Of a stretch of 64,000 nt of DNA, positions 8,795 through 17,544 are shown piece after piece. The stretch is taken from contig CAKTFH010000002.1 in the NCBI GenBank assembly GCA_934555895.1, positions 62,001 through 126,000 of the forward strand. The letters run 5' to 3'. The translations under genes and the position numbers were made by a program. Below the pieces are notes generated by a model that saw only the letters and a list, made by a program, of their open reading frames with translations, did no database searches and was not told the origin of the DNA. This stretch comes from an uncultured Muribaculaceae bacterium. GTDB lineage: Bacteria > Bacteroidota > Bacteroidia > Bacteroidales > Muribaculaceae. Numbering within the stretch: position 1 is the stretch's first letter; each line of letters begins with the position of its first letter.

Positions 8795-10795
8795 TCAACG
8801 GATGGCATTAAGACGGCCTGTCCAGCCGCCGTTGCGCGACAAGTGCATCTTTATACTGTCTGAGGCCTTTAATTTGCCGCTTTTATGCCGGTAATCCATA
8901 GCCTGACGGGGAGCGTTGATGCCGTCCTCAAACCACTCAGCCTCATATTCGGCATCAGGTGAGAGGAAGTCGAGATCCACAGTCACATCACGCCACCTAT
9001 CACCGTCGCCGCGCATGGCTGCAAGCCACCAGTCGGCACCCTTGCGTTTGGCCACTACATAAAGTTTGCCCGGTTCGGCAAGAAGCACACGGGTTTCGTC
9101 CCATGTCTCGGGTACATCGGCTATGAAGTGGGCGCAGTCGGGGTTGCGGTAGTACATCGTGGGGCTGTCGGCAGTCATCTGCAGACCGCTCTCGAATGTG
9201 GTGAAAAGCGCCATCTGGTAAGCGCGTGTGCCAATTGAGGCAGAATTGGGACGGTCGCAGCCGTAAGACTCAGGCTGCATGCTGATCATGGCGCCCGGTG
9301 TATAGTCCATCGGCCCCACGGCATTGCGCATGAAGGGGAGCCAGAGCGAATTGTCGGGGCGTGTATGTCCCATCTGCTCCATGCCGCGCACACCTTCATA
9401 AGAAATCACATTGGGATAGCGCACATCGAGTCCGGAAGGCTTGTGGGCGCCATGGAAGTCGACAAGCAGATGATGCTCGGCGGCAGCCTTGGCCACACGC
9501 TCCAGATAGTTGTTCATCCATTGGTCGGTGCGGTCCATGAAATCAATCTTGAGACCCTTTATACCCCATTCCTCCAGCGTGGCAAAAAGGTCGAAATGCT
9601 TTTCCACATTGAGCCATGTCATCCACAGAATCAAACCTACGTTTTTCTCCTGGCCGTAACGGATGAGCTCCATCACATCCACACGCGGATTGGGAGTGTA
9701 GGGGTCCATGGTCGATTTCGCCCATCCCTCATCGAGCACGATATACTCTATGCCGTGTTTGGCAGCAAAATCTATGAAATATTTGTATGTATCGAGGTTG
9801 AAGCCCGATTCGAAATCGACATCATCTCCGTAGACAGACGCTCCGTTCCACCACTCCCAGGCAGCCTTGCCGGGACGAATCCACGATGTGTCCTCAATCT
9901 CACACGGGTCGCTGAGCTGCGCTGTAAGAGTTTGCGACGCTATGTCTGCCGCGTCTCCGAAAGCCATGTAGCGCCACGGAAAATCGCGAGAACCTGCGGT
10001 GCGGGCCAGATACGGAGCCTCCTGCTCAATCTTCTCGCTGCGGTCGCCGTCGTAACCGAATTTAAGGGGAGTGCGCGGAAAAACAGAGTTGAAGCCGCTG
10101 CCTGTGCCTTTCAGGAACATGCCGGCATAATCTCGCAGATTACTCTCGGAGAAGAGCACCCATTCGCCGCCGGGCATTTCGAACAGCGCCGGCATAAGAC
10201 TCATGCGGTCGGCGTCGTTCCACTCGCTCAGCTTCTTATGTGAATAGGATTCCTCCTGCGAGGTTTTCCATCCGCCGGGCTGCTGCAGATGCGCCATGCT
10301 CTCCTGAGGGAGTGTAACCCTGAAATCCTCGGCCATCACATTCACCGAGTCGGGGAAATGGGTGATGAAACGGTAAGCCACACCATTGTCGTACACACGG
10401 AACTCCACATCAAAATCGCCGAAACGGAGCAGCGCATAGGAATAGCGGTCATCTATCCTGGAGTATTTCACCGGCACAACAGGCTCAATCACTCCTTCAT
10501 GGCGTGTGGTCTTAGCCTTTTTCAGTCTGGAATTTATGCCGAGGTCCTTGTCCTCAAGGCGCATAGCCACAGCGGCATCAATCTGTTGGCCAGCAGGGGT
10601 TATCACAATAAATCGCAGCGAGTCTGAAGGCGCAACCTTTACCTTCACGCCGCCGTCGGGCGAGGTGATATCATAAGTTTTCACTGCCGCCGTTGCCGGC
10701 GAAAAATTTCCGGCTGTAAGGCACAGAGCGGCGAGGGCGCACGTAGCTTTTCCGGCAAGATTCATTCGGTTTTTAAACAATTGCTTCATTTTCAC
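8795..10795 (-). CDS. Glycoside hydrolase family 97, probable retaining alpha-galactosidase type
   Basis: Secreted (periplasmic) glycosidase of 666 residues with a signal peptide (about 1-37). The N-terminal beta-sandwich is followed by the (beta/alpha)8 barrel from about residue 280 (WRYMAFGD, AWEWWNGASVYG, YIVLDEGWAK) and a C-terminal beta domain. In the barrel, KIDFMDR puts Asp418 where retaining GH97 enzymes carry the nucleophile, and SYEGVRG puts Glu467 at the acid/base position; inverting SusB-type alpha-glucosidases lack this Asp. Retaining mechanism and alpha-galactoside preference are therefore inferred, not proven. No SusC/SusD genes flank it, so it is not in an evident polysaccharide utilisation locus. 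Confidence 0.9.
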   Translation of the reverse strand: MKMKQLFKNRMNLAGKATCALAALCLTAGNFSPATAAVKTYDITSPDGGVKVKVAPSDSLRFIVITPAGQQIDAAVAMRLEDKDLGINSRLKKAKTTRHEGVIEPVVPVKYSRIDDRYSYALLRFGDFDVEFRVYDNGVAYRFITHFPDSVNVMAEDFRVTLPQESMAHLQQPGGWKTSQEESYSHKKLSEWNDADRMSLMPALFEMPGGEWVLFSESNLRDYAGMFLKGTGSGFNSVFPRTPLKFGYDGDRSEKIEQEAPYLARTAGSRDFPWRYMAFGDAADIASQTLTAQLSDPCEIEDTSWIRPGKAAWEWWNGASVYGDDVDFESGFNLDTYKYFIDFAAKHGIEYIVLDEGWAKSTMDPYTPNPRVDVMELIRYGQEKNVGLILWMTWLNVEKHFDLFATLEEWGIKGLKIDFMDRTDQWMNNYLERVAKAAAEHHLLVDFHGAHKPSGLDVRYPNVISYEGVRGMEQMGHTRPDNSLWLPFMRNAVGPMDYTPGAMISMQPESYGCDRPNSASIGTRAYQMALFTTFESGLQMTADSPTMYYRNPDCAHFIADVPETWDETRVLLAEPGKLYVVAKRKGADWWLAAMRGDGDRWRDVTVDLDFLSPDAEYEAEWFEDGINAPRQAMDYRHKSGKLKASDSIKMHLSRNGGWTGRLNAIR

Positions 10796-10827
10796 ACAGA
10801 AGTGCTTGAGTTTTGATTATCGAGCTA

Positions 10828-10835
10828 CAAAAGTA
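10828..10835 (-). promoter_or_regulatory. -7 box for the GH97 gene
   Basis: TACTTTTG on the minus strand, 33 bases before the GH97 ATG. The -33 position has no TTG. Confidence 0.5.
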
Positions 10836-10913
10836 ATTATTTTTTAAGGTATTGTCCTAAACACCGGTTGCCAATTTTTTCGACCCGTCAACATGTAAAT
10901 AAAAAAACTGTTG

Positions 10914-10921
10914 TAAATTTG
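10914..10921 (+). promoter_or_regulatory. -7 box for the flavoredoxin-like gene
   Basis: TAAATTTG, 33 bases upstream of the ATG at 10954; -33 region unclear. Confidence 0.55.
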
Positions 10922-10953
10922 TGTAAAACAAACCATAAACAGCAATATCGCAT

Positions 10954-11526
10954 ATGACCAGAAACTTCAAGCCAGAGGCGTGGTTCCTGCCACAGCCTGT
11001 GATGGTAATCGGCACCTACGACGCCGATGGAACACCCAACGCCATGAATGCCGCATGGGGCGGACAGTGGGATTATAAGGAAGTGATGATTTCGATGGGA
11101 GCGCACAAGACCACCGAGAATCTCAACCGTTGCGGCGAGTTCACACTCGCTTTCGCCACCGAAGAGACCATGGTCGCCTCCGACTATGTGGGTATAGTCA
11201 GTGGCAAACAGCATCCCGACAAGCTGCAGGCCACCGGTTGGAAACAGGAAAAGGCCGGAAATGTCAACGCCCCGGTATTCGGCTGCTTCCCCATGACAAT
11301 GGAGTGCCGCATCAAGGAAAAGCTTTATGAGTCGGCCACAGGATACTATATCGTGGCCGATATCATCAACATTGTCTGCGACGAAAAATATCTCGGTGCC
11401 GACGGCAAACCCGATGTGGAGAAGATGCGCCTCATCACTTTCGACCCTGTTCACAACGGATACATCTCCCTCGGCAAGCGTGTGGGCAACGCCTTCAAGG
11501 ACGGAACCGCACTCAAGTCGAAATAA
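10954..11526 (+). CDS. Flavin reductase-like / flavoredoxin family protein
   Basis: 190-residue FMN-binding split-barrel protein. The N-terminal LPQPVMVIGTYDADGTPNAM with AAWGGQWDY is the characteristic flavoredoxin/flavin reductase opening, and the central MGAHKTTENL corresponds to the FMN-phosphate region. Such proteins carry electrons or reduce flavins in the cytoplasm; the partner is unknown. It is a single gene with its own promoter, convergent with the AlkD-like gene. Confidence 0.85.
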   Translation: MTRNFKPEAWFLPQPVMVIGTYDADGTPNAMNAAWGGQWDYKEVMISMGAHKTTENLNRCGEFTLAFATEETMVASDYVGIVSGKQHPDKLQATGWKQEKAGNVNAPVFGCFPMTMECRIKEKLYESATGYYIVADIINIVCDEKYLGADGKPDVEKMRLITFDPVHNGYISLGKRVGNAFKDGTALKSK

Positions 11527-11543
11527 GAGAAAAACATCATCCT

Positions 11544-11574
11544 GCGGGGAGCCTGGCAGCGTCAGACTCCCTGC
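11544..11574 (+). terminator. Hairpin between convergent genes
   Basis: GCGGGGAG (11544-11551) pairs with CTCCCTGC (11567-11574), extended by CTG/CAG inside. It sits in the 54-base gap between convergent stops. The following T-run is weak. Confidence 0.4.
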
Positions 11575-11580
11575 GACTGT

Positions 11581-12336
11581 TTATCTGTTCAGCCAGTATC
11601 TGCGCTCGCTCTCTTCCATCTTTTCGATGGCATAACGGAGGGCGGTGCGCGGCATAGCCTCATGATGCTCTTCGAGGAAACGGATAAGCACATCCATGTT
11701 GCGCTTGCCCACTTCGCGGAGCATCCAGCCGGTGGCCTTGTGTATCAGATCGTGGGGATGGCCGAGCAACTTCTCGGCAAGCCGTAGCGTGTCGGCGAGC
11801 TCGTCAGCCCTTATCAGCCGCCATGTGGTGACGATGCCGATGCGCTGTTGCCACAGATTGTCGCTTTCCACAAGCGTGTCGAGCACGCTGCGGTCGGGCA
11901 ACTTTCCGCCGGCCGACGGATGCAGAAGCCATTCGCCCAGAATCTTCGGGCACGACATATCCACCAGGTCCCAGTTGTTGGCCCTCCGGGCATTATCAAG
12001 ATAAAACCGCGCCACCTCGTCGCGGCGCGCGGCACGGGTCGTAGCCGGTTCCTTCCTTTTCGGAAGAGCCGCCTTCATCTCCTCCACGAGCAGGAGAAAG
12101 CCCGCGAGCCTCGCTTCGTGCCATTCCGACTGCAACAACCGCTCTATTTCGCCGAAAGGCACATCAAGGCGCGCTTCCTTTACCACTATGCGGGTTGTGG
12201 GCACCTTCACTCCGAGAAAGCGGTCTCCTTCGCCATACTCCCCTGCTCCAGTCTTGAAAAATCGCGATAGGTGCCGTGCCTGATCCTCATCGGCCAGCAT
12301 CTCCAGTGTGCCGAGAATATCTTCTGCTGTCGTCAT
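11581..12336 (-). CDS. AlkD-like DNA alkylation repair protein
   Basis: 251-residue all-helical HEAT-like repeat protein. Family features include FFKTGAGEYGEGDRFLGVKV at the N-terminus, EWHEARLAGFLLLVE, NNWDLVDMSCPKILGEWL and IGIVTTWRLIRADE, then HDLIHKATGWMLREVGKR near the C-terminus. Members recognise alkylated bases and act as DNA glycosylases. The ATG at 12336 (MTTAEDIL) is chosen because the longer open frame to 12414 would overlap the upstream gene. It is the last gene of a three-gene minus-strand operon, 19 bases after a large secreted protein gene, an unexpected context for DNA repair. Confidence 0.88.
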   Translation of the reverse strand: MTTAEDILGTLEMLADEDQARHLSRFFKTGAGEYGEGDRFLGVKVPTTRIVVKEARLDVPFGEIERLLQSEWHEARLAGFLLLVEEMKAALPKRKEPATTRAARRDEVARFYLDNARRANNWDLVDMSCPKILGEWLLHPSAGGKLPDRSVLDTLVESDNLWQQRIGIVTTWRLIRADELADTLRLAEKLLGHPHDLIHKATGWMLREVGKRNMDVLIRFLEEHHEAMPRTALRYAIEKMEESERRYWLNR

Positions 12337-12355
12337 TCTGAAAGGATAAATAAGT

Positions 12356-14626
12356 TTACCAACTCCGGGGTTCCATCGCCGGAGGAAGAACCACGGGATA
12401 AAAATTATAGTCACTCAGATGGTCGCATGATTTACGCAAATAAGCTGCTGTCGAACTGTTGGGAAACATCTCGACCGCGGTCTTCAGTTCGCCAACTGCA
12501 GCATATGCCCTTGCAGCACGCTCCGGATCGGTGAACATGGCGAGCGCCTGCCTACGCAACGCTTCCGCTTTCTCGTTGACAGCGATTATCTGCTTACGTT
12601 TATGCGAACTGTAAAGCGAACGCGATATCATATCGCCCCAGTAATTTGACGCCAATGCCCACGCATGCGGTCCCACAGAGTTTTGGAGACCTGCCGCATA
12701 AAGAAGCATAAGCTCGGCTCGTGTGTCGGAGTCGTATTCGGTATCGATTCTGTGCTGAAGCGCAGCCATTTTCCGGGCGAAGTGCAGGCGGTAGCGGGCA
12801 TCGCTATCCATCTTCCCCTTGCAGGAGAAAGGATAGCGGTTGAAATACCGCGAGACATAGCGGCTGAGTTCAAAATCGGGTGACACCTTCTCAAGCCACT
12901 CGGCGGCCTCGTCGTAACGGCTCTCAAGTATGAGTTGTGTGCCGATGATATCATAGAGATATTCCGGATCAATGTAGCTGCCGTCGTTCAGGAAATGGTC
13001 GAAACGGCTCTGTGGTGTTTCCATAGCCTCGGAAAGCGCTATGATATTGTCTACGCCCACCGAGTCGAGATTCACGAAATAGTCGCAGGCATAGTCGTAA
13101 CCGTAATCGTAATACCTGTCGCCGACATCCTTGCGAGACTTTCTCACCTTATCCCAGGTAACAGTGTCGGTCACCTCCTTATATGTCTCGGTCTTTTCGT
13201 CATATACATAGTCGGTGCGCCTTATTACCGGCACCTTCTTGAAAATGGCGTTGTCTGCGTAATTGAGATACTGCAGAGCGCGCACCGGATTGCCCGAGCG
13301 ATAGCACAACGGCGCTACACGCCCTATCAGCACCTTGCGCATCATGTCGGCAGGATAATAGATAGACCATCCGCAGATGTGACTGTCGCGGCCCGATTCC
13401 TCATATTTACTGCGCACCTCAGGAGTGAGGCCCAAAGTTATTACTCCGTCGAGCCAACGCAGCTCGCCCTCCAGAAAACTCTCGAAGGGGGCATCGTATT
13501 GCGGTGCATTGGCTGCTGCTATATAAAGCCGGAGGATGCGTGCCGAATCATGGAGCGCACTGTCCGGCGCTTCCTTCATTGCCGCGTCGGCATATCCGGC
13601 AGCCTCGGCATAATGTCCAGTCTTGTCGGCGAGAAAAGCAGCTGCATAGTTCCATCGCGCCCTCTGCTCACCGTTGCCCTGGCGCACCACCGGCATGACC
13701 ATATCATACAGTTCGCGGTAACGGTTCTGTTGCGCAGCGATTTCTTTTCCTACCATATCGGCATATTCGCGACCGTATTGCAGCGAATAATTCTGCAGAT
13801 TGGCCGGTTCTTGCGAGCCGTCGGCCTGACGCTCGGCCTCTCTGATTTCGCGTTGTAGGTATGCCATCACTTCCGGCGAATCGGGAGCCTTCAGTGCAAA
13901 TGCCTGGAACATGCCGTCGCTCTTGATTTCAGGAAGTTTTTCGGGAAGATATTCAGTGTAAATCTCCACAGCCTTTTCGGGCTGACCTGACAACTGGCAT
14001 GCGCCAGCGGCATAATCGGCAGCCATGGCGCGCACCACATCCGGCCTGAAAAGCAGCTCTGTTTTCTCCCAGTAAGCGATGCAACCCTTATAATCGCGCA
14101 GCGCCTTGAGGCAGCGGAGCACCTGCAGCGCATAGCGGTCGGCATACTTCTTTCCACTGTAGGCTTTTGCTTCTGCGACAATTGAAGCCAGTTCACGCGA
14201 GGGGGCATCACCGTCGACATGATAATACCATTTTGTGCCAATATCCTTGACAACCTTCTCGCTTCTCTTTGCAAGAGCGAGAAGGCTCAGTGCTTCGGTT
14301 TCTTTGTTCTCCACCATCCATCGGGCGAATCCGTTACGACCGCTATAGCTGTTTTTTTCAGCAAGCGCCTTGATACTGTCAAGCGGCCAGCGGTAGACCA
14401 CCTCGCGGATATCCTGGAGTGAGTTTTTATCGGATGTGGCAGCCTGCCAGGCGACACAGTTCCCGTCGAAATCATAAGTGGCCGACACCTCCTGCCGGGG
14501 CTCCACGGCGCGAAACATGAAATACTGGTCAGCCAGATATCCGCGTTCGAACGGCCCGCAGGCCCATGCGCACAGGGCGCCCGCTACGACCGTCACAAGA
14601 AGCAAGAATATGAGTGTCTTTTTCAT
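12356..14626 (-). CDS. Exported helical-repeat (TPR-like) protein of unknown function
   Basis: 756 residues. An N-terminal signal sequence (MKKTLIFLLLVTVVAGALCA) ends near a Cys (ACGPFERGY), so it is exported and perhaps lipid-anchored, though the lipobox is not canonical. The body is almost wholly helical, with degenerate tetratricopeptide-like units such as YAAAFLADKTGHYAEAAGYA, RALQYLNYADNAIF and ARAYAAVGELKTAVEMFPN. No catalytic motif was recognised. Its ATG overlaps the preceding lipoprotein gene by four bases and the AlkD-like gene follows 19 bases later. The CGPF start and length suggest a Bacteroidales-specific family that I cannot name. Confidence 0.75.
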   Translation of the reverse strand: MKKTLIFLLLVTVVAGALCAWACGPFERGYLADQYFMFRAVEPRQEVSATYDFDGNCVAWQAATSDKNSLQDIREVVYRWPLDSIKALAEKNSYSGRNGFARWMVENKETEALSLLALAKRSEKVVKDIGTKWYYHVDGDAPSRELASIVAEAKAYSGKKYADRYALQVLRCLKALRDYKGCIAYWEKTELLFRPDVVRAMAADYAAGACQLSGQPEKAVEIYTEYLPEKLPEIKSDGMFQAFALKAPDSPEVMAYLQREIREAERQADGSQEPANLQNYSLQYGREYADMVGKEIAAQQNRYRELYDMVMPVVRQGNGEQRARWNYAAAFLADKTGHYAEAAGYADAAMKEAPDSALHDSARILRLYIAAANAPQYDAPFESFLEGELRWLDGVITLGLTPEVRSKYEESGRDSHICGWSIYYPADMMRKVLIGRVAPLCYRSGNPVRALQYLNYADNAIFKKVPVIRRTDYVYDEKTETYKEVTDTVTWDKVRKSRKDVGDRYYDYGYDYACDYFVNLDSVGVDNIIALSEAMETPQSRFDHFLNDGSYIDPEYLYDIIGTQLILESRYDEAAEWLEKVSPDFELSRYVSRYFNRYPFSCKGKMDSDARYRLHFARKMAALQHRIDTEYDSDTRAELMLLYAAGLQNSVGPHAWALASNYWGDMISRSLYSSHKRKQIIAVNEKAEALRRQALAMFTDPERAARAYAAVGELKTAVEMFPNSSTAAYLRKSCDHLSDYNFYPVVLPPAMEPRSW

Positions 14627-15663
14627 TGGAGAAGATTGTTGATTTGTGTGTCGGTGTAACTGTCAAGAGCTTTGAGGTCAAAATGATAGAGGATGCATCC
14701 GTCTATTTCCGATGTGATGCGCTTCTCGGCGAGCGCCTTCACCTCACAGAGTTCACCGTAGGGAGAACTTTCGCTGATTACGGTGCTTCCCTCTGGCAGA
14801 TAGGTGCCGTTCACCTCAATGGACTGTCTGGCCACATAGCGGTTGTCGCCCACCTTTTCATAAAGTGTCGTGTCGGTCATCTCCCATTTTGAAGCAAGGC
14901 ATCGGAATTCGCCATCATAGAAAATCCTGTTCCAGCCATACACCGAAAATGCCAGACTCAGGGGCACCCCGTAGTCGACATTGTCGCGCAGATAAGGTAT
15001 CACATTTTTCAGACTCACTATCGAGTTTGCCTCATCGACATCGTAAATCGAACCGGTATTATAGAGCATGAGCACTCCGCGGTCGACAGGAGGCGCATCA
15101 TCCTTCAACTGATGAAGGCGTACTGTGGAACTCAATGTCCGGCCGTCGGCATGAAGCAGCTCCGCAACCTCACTACACAGTGCAAAATAATCATCACGGC
15201 TCGTCTCAGCCCAGTCGCAGTCGAGCTGGAGCTCGCGGAAATCCTCGAATTCACCCGCCACCGACATCGCTTTCACACGCTCATAGAGCTGAGTCGCGAA
15301 CTTATCGCCGCAACTGATGGCACTCTGGGTGATATAGACTGCAGGTATAATCTCTACACTGTCGGGCATAGCCGACTTAAAACGCATGGTAGCAATAGGC
15401 ACAGGGCCCTCGGTACCATCGTAATCGCTCTCCACATCCACATCGAAGAGATGCAGATACAGCGTGTTTATACTATGTTCCTTTAGAAAATTCCTGTCGG
15501 CATCGGTCATGTCGAAAACGGTCTTCCAATAATATATGCCTCTCTCGTCGGCTCTTTTAGGGGAACGCAAACACGACGAACAGAAAACAGCTGCAGCCAT
15601 AAGAGCTGCAGCGACTTTCAGAGTCCGAACTTTGAAAATACAGCGAATCAGATTAAACTTCAT
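14623..15663 (-). CDS. Lipoprotein with possible TIM-barrel (glycosidase-like) domain
   Basis: 346 residues from the ATG at 15663 (an alternative at 15672 adds three). The N-terminus is a type II signal ending VFCSSC, with Cys31 as the predicted lipidated residue. The mature part has alternating strand/helix pattern: GIYYWKTVFDM, INTLYLHLFDVDVE, EIIPAVYITQ, ELQLDCDWAETSRDDYFALC and GVLMLYNTGSIYD, reminiscent of (beta/alpha)8 glycoside hydrolase-like proteins such as DUF3142 members. That assignment is tentative. First gene of the operon with the repeat protein (ATGA overlap) and AlkD-like protein. Confidence 0.7.
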   Translation of the reverse strand: MKFNLIRCIFKVRTLKVAAALMAAAVFCSSCLRSPKRADERGIYYWKTVFDMTDADRNFLKEHSINTLYLHLFDVDVESDYDGTEGPVPIATMRFKSAMPDSVEIIPAVYITQSAISCGDKFATQLYERVKAMSVAGEFEDFRELQLDCDWAETSRDDYFALCSEVAELLHADGRTLSSTVRLHQLKDDAPPVDRGVLMLYNTGSIYDVDEANSIVSLKNVIPYLRDNVDYGVPLSLAFSVYGWNRIFYDGEFRCLASKWEMTDTTLYEKVGDNRYVARQSIEVNGTYLPEGSTVISESSPYGELCEVKALAEKRITSEIDGCILYHFDLKALDSYTDTQINNLLQ

Positions 15664-15696
15664 ATGTTGCATGGGCAGCCCAAGACTACACGGCCA

Positions 15697-15727
15697 CAAA
15701 TTTAGTCAATCCCTAACTCGATTGCAA
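15697..15727 (-). promoter_or_regulatory. Promoter of the lipoprotein-repeat protein-AlkD operon
   Basis: Minus-strand TTG (15725-15727), 20 bases, TAAATTTG (15697-15704), about 35 bases before the ATG at 15663. Confidence 0.65.
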
Positions 15728-15770
15728 GCTACAGGTGCCCTGTTTAAACAATAAATTCACACATCATTCT

Positions 15771-15969
15771 CAGAGTGTGTTTGAATTTAAATGATTTTAT
15801 CTCAAAGAGGAATTTTTGAGTGATTTTGTCGATTTGAAGAGGGAGCGATGCGGGCATCGTGACCGATGAAAATTGGCGAAAGCGCCAAAATTTACCTTTG
15901 GGATGAAATCAAGAATCAATAGTTTTCTTTAATAGGTTAAATTCGGTTTAAATCCAAACACACTCTCAG
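15771..15969. repeat. 199-bp element with imperfect terminal inverted repeats (MITE-like)
   Basis: The left end 15771-15791 contains GAGTGTGTTTGAATTTAAA; the right end 15946-15969, read on the other strand, contains GAGTGTGTTTGGATTTAAA. Inside are further dyads: CGATGC/GCATCG at about 15846-15859 and TTGGCG/CGCCAA at about 15873-15888. No coding frame is evident. A third, diverged copy of the end sequence (GAGTATGTTTGAATTGAA) lies at about 16007-16024, just before the EamA start codon. The layout fits a non-autonomous mobile element or a structured intergenic repeat. Confidence 0.55.
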
Positions 15970-15988
15970 GTCTGTCACGAAAACATCG

Positions 15989-15996
15989 TAAATTTG
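15989..15996 (+). promoter_or_regulatory. -7 box for the EamA transporter gene
   Basis: TAAATTTG, 33 bases before the ATG at 16030. It lies between the right end of the 199-bp element and the third copy of the end sequence, so insertion may have altered expression. Confidence 0.5.
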
Positions 15997-16029
15997 CATC
16001 GGTTTAGAGTATGTTTGAATTGAAGTAAA

Positions 16030-16956
16030 ATGAAGTTCAATCTGAAAGGTCACGCCTCAATGCTTGGGGCCAACGTAATGTGGGGCCTGATGTCACCGGT
16101 TTCAAAACTTGTAATGACCGGAGGACTGATCAGCCCGTTTGTACTTACCGACCTCCGCATAGGGGGCGCCATGATTCTGTTCTGGATCGCTTCCTTGTTT
16201 CAAAAACAGGAGCGTGTGAGCAACAGGGATATGGTATCGCTCTTCTTCGCGGCAATGTTTGCCATCGTGCTCAATCAGGGAAGCTTCCTGTTCGGAGTAA
16301 GCCTCACATCGCCTGCCGACGCTTCGATAATCACCACGAGCATGCCGCTATGGGCTATGATTCTGGCGGCATTCATACTCAAAGAACCCATCACAGGCAA
16401 AAAAGTGCTCGGCATCGCCTGCGGCGCCGCAGGCGCCCTGCTGCTGATTTTAGGGAGCAGAGCAAATCAACCGGCCTCTTCTTCGGGCAGCGGTACTGCC
16501 ATCATCGGCGACCTACTGGTGCTTTTCGCACAGTTATGCTATGCCTTCTATCTGGTTTACTACAAAGACTTCGTGAACAGATATTCCCTGGTCACCATTA
16601 TGAAATGGCTCTTCACCTACTCGTTCATCTGCGTCCTGCCGTTCTCCTACAACAACCTGGCGGAGACACAGTGGAGCGACCTCACACCGGCCACAATCGG
16701 CGACATACTCTTTATAGTGGTGGGAGCGACATTCATAAGCTACATGCTCATAGTAATCGGACAGAAAAACCTTCGCCCCACGGTGGCAGGCATGTACAAC
16801 TACGTGCAACCGGTGGTCGCATGCATCGTGGCAATAAGTCTGGGGCTCGATTCGTTCAACATCATAAAAGGGATTGCGGTGGTACTGATTTTCGGAGGGG
16901 TATATCTGGTGACAATCAGCAAAAGCCGGCAGGACCTCGAATCACAGAAGCGATGA
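16030..16956 (+). CDS. EamA/DMT-superfamily transporter
   Basis: 308-residue inner-membrane protein with ten hydrophobic segments arranged as two EamA repeats: the first begins ASMLGANVMWGLMSPVSKLV, the second IIGDLLVLFAQLCYAFYLVY. Each repeat ends with the usual Pro-containing helix (LKEPITGKKVLGIACGAAGA; LRPTVAGMYNYVQPVVACI). Members export amino acids, nucleotides or other metabolites; the substrate cannot be inferred. The gene stands alone. Confidence 0.88.
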   Translation: MKFNLKGHASMLGANVMWGLMSPVSKLVMTGGLISPFVLTDLRIGGAMILFWIASLFQKQERVSNRDMVSLFFAAMFAIVLNQGSFLFGVSLTSPADASIITTSMPLWAMILAAFILKEPITGKKVLGIACGAAGALLLILGSRANQPASSSGSGTAIIGDLLVLFAQLCYAFYLVYYKDFVNRYSLVTIMKWLFTYSFICVLPFSYNNLAETQWSDLTPATIGDILFIVVGATFISYMLIVIGQKNLRPTVAGMYNYVQPVVACIVAISLGLDSFNIIKGIAVVLIFGGVYLVTISKSRQDLESQKR

Positions 16957-17005
16957 ATATAGGTCATTTCACAGCTTTCATCCCCTACGGTTCCTGAAAA
17001 AAACG

Positions 17006-17013
17006 TAAATTTG
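17006..17013 (+). promoter_or_regulatory. -7 box upstream of the small membrane protein gene
   Basis: TAAATTTG, 129 bases before the ATG at 17142. The leader would contain a 29-codon open frame (17046-17135) without a clear ribosome binding site. Confidence 0.45.
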
Positions 17014-17141
17014 CAAGACTGGCCGCCGAGCGAACATTGGCCTGAATGAAAGCGTTCATTTTAAAAGCGACCGCTGTAAAACCCTCACGTTTCAGCACAG
17101 ACACTTTTAAACTAAGTTATAGTCTTAACACCTAAACTATT

Positions 17142-17372
17142 ATGGCAAGCGAAGAAAAAAACAGACCTGGAGTACCCTCAGTCATGCGACTGGTATTCGG
17201 CATAATCATGATAATAATATATGTGGGCATGGGTATCCTGCTACTGATCAACTTCTTCGGATGGCAGGGACAGCTGCTAACCGTGCTCCGTTACGCAGGC
17301 GGCTGCATTTTCATAATCTACGGCATATGGAGGGCAATCAGGCAATTCTGGGGTATAGATTCAAGTATCTGA
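17142..17372 (+). CDS. Small two-helix membrane protein of unknown function
   Basis: 76 residues with two hydrophobic helices (about residues 15-38 and 46-64) separated by FFGWQGQLLT, a short charged N-terminus and WRAIRQFWG at the end. Codon use matches the neighbours and it has its own -7 box. It resembles small conserved Bacteroidales membrane proteins found upstream of PstS-like and TPR genes; no function is known to me. It lies 172 bases before the PstS-like gene, which has a separate promoter. Confidence 0.7.
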   Translation: MASEEKNRPGVPSVMRLVFGIIMIIIYVGMGILLLINFFGWQGQLLTVLRYAGGCIFIIYGIWRAIRQFWGIDSSI

Positions 17373-17448
17373 GAACCCGAAACAACTGCCTGTCTGCAAA
17401 AAAATCAAAAAAAGCAGCCAAAACCGTGAATGTTAAAATGACATTCAC

Positions 17449-17456
17449 TATCTTTG
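17449..17456 (+). promoter_or_regulatory. -7 box for the PstS-like gene
   Basis: TATCTTTG, 89 bases before the ATG at 17545. Confidence 0.55.
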
Positions 17457-17478
17457 CATAACGGCTGACCGACTATGG

Positions 17479-17503
17479 CAACGGGATGCGGAGCGACCCG
17501 TTG
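17479..17503 (+). promoter_or_regulatory. Leader hairpin of the PstS-like gene
   Basis: Perfect 7-bp stem CAACGGG (17479-17485) with CCCGTTG (17497-17503) and an 11-base loop, between the -7 box and the start codon. It may be structural or regulatory; no T-run follows. Confidence 0.35.
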
Positions 17504-17544
17504 TGGGAGCGAAGCATCACCGTTCTGATACCATACAGAAATCT

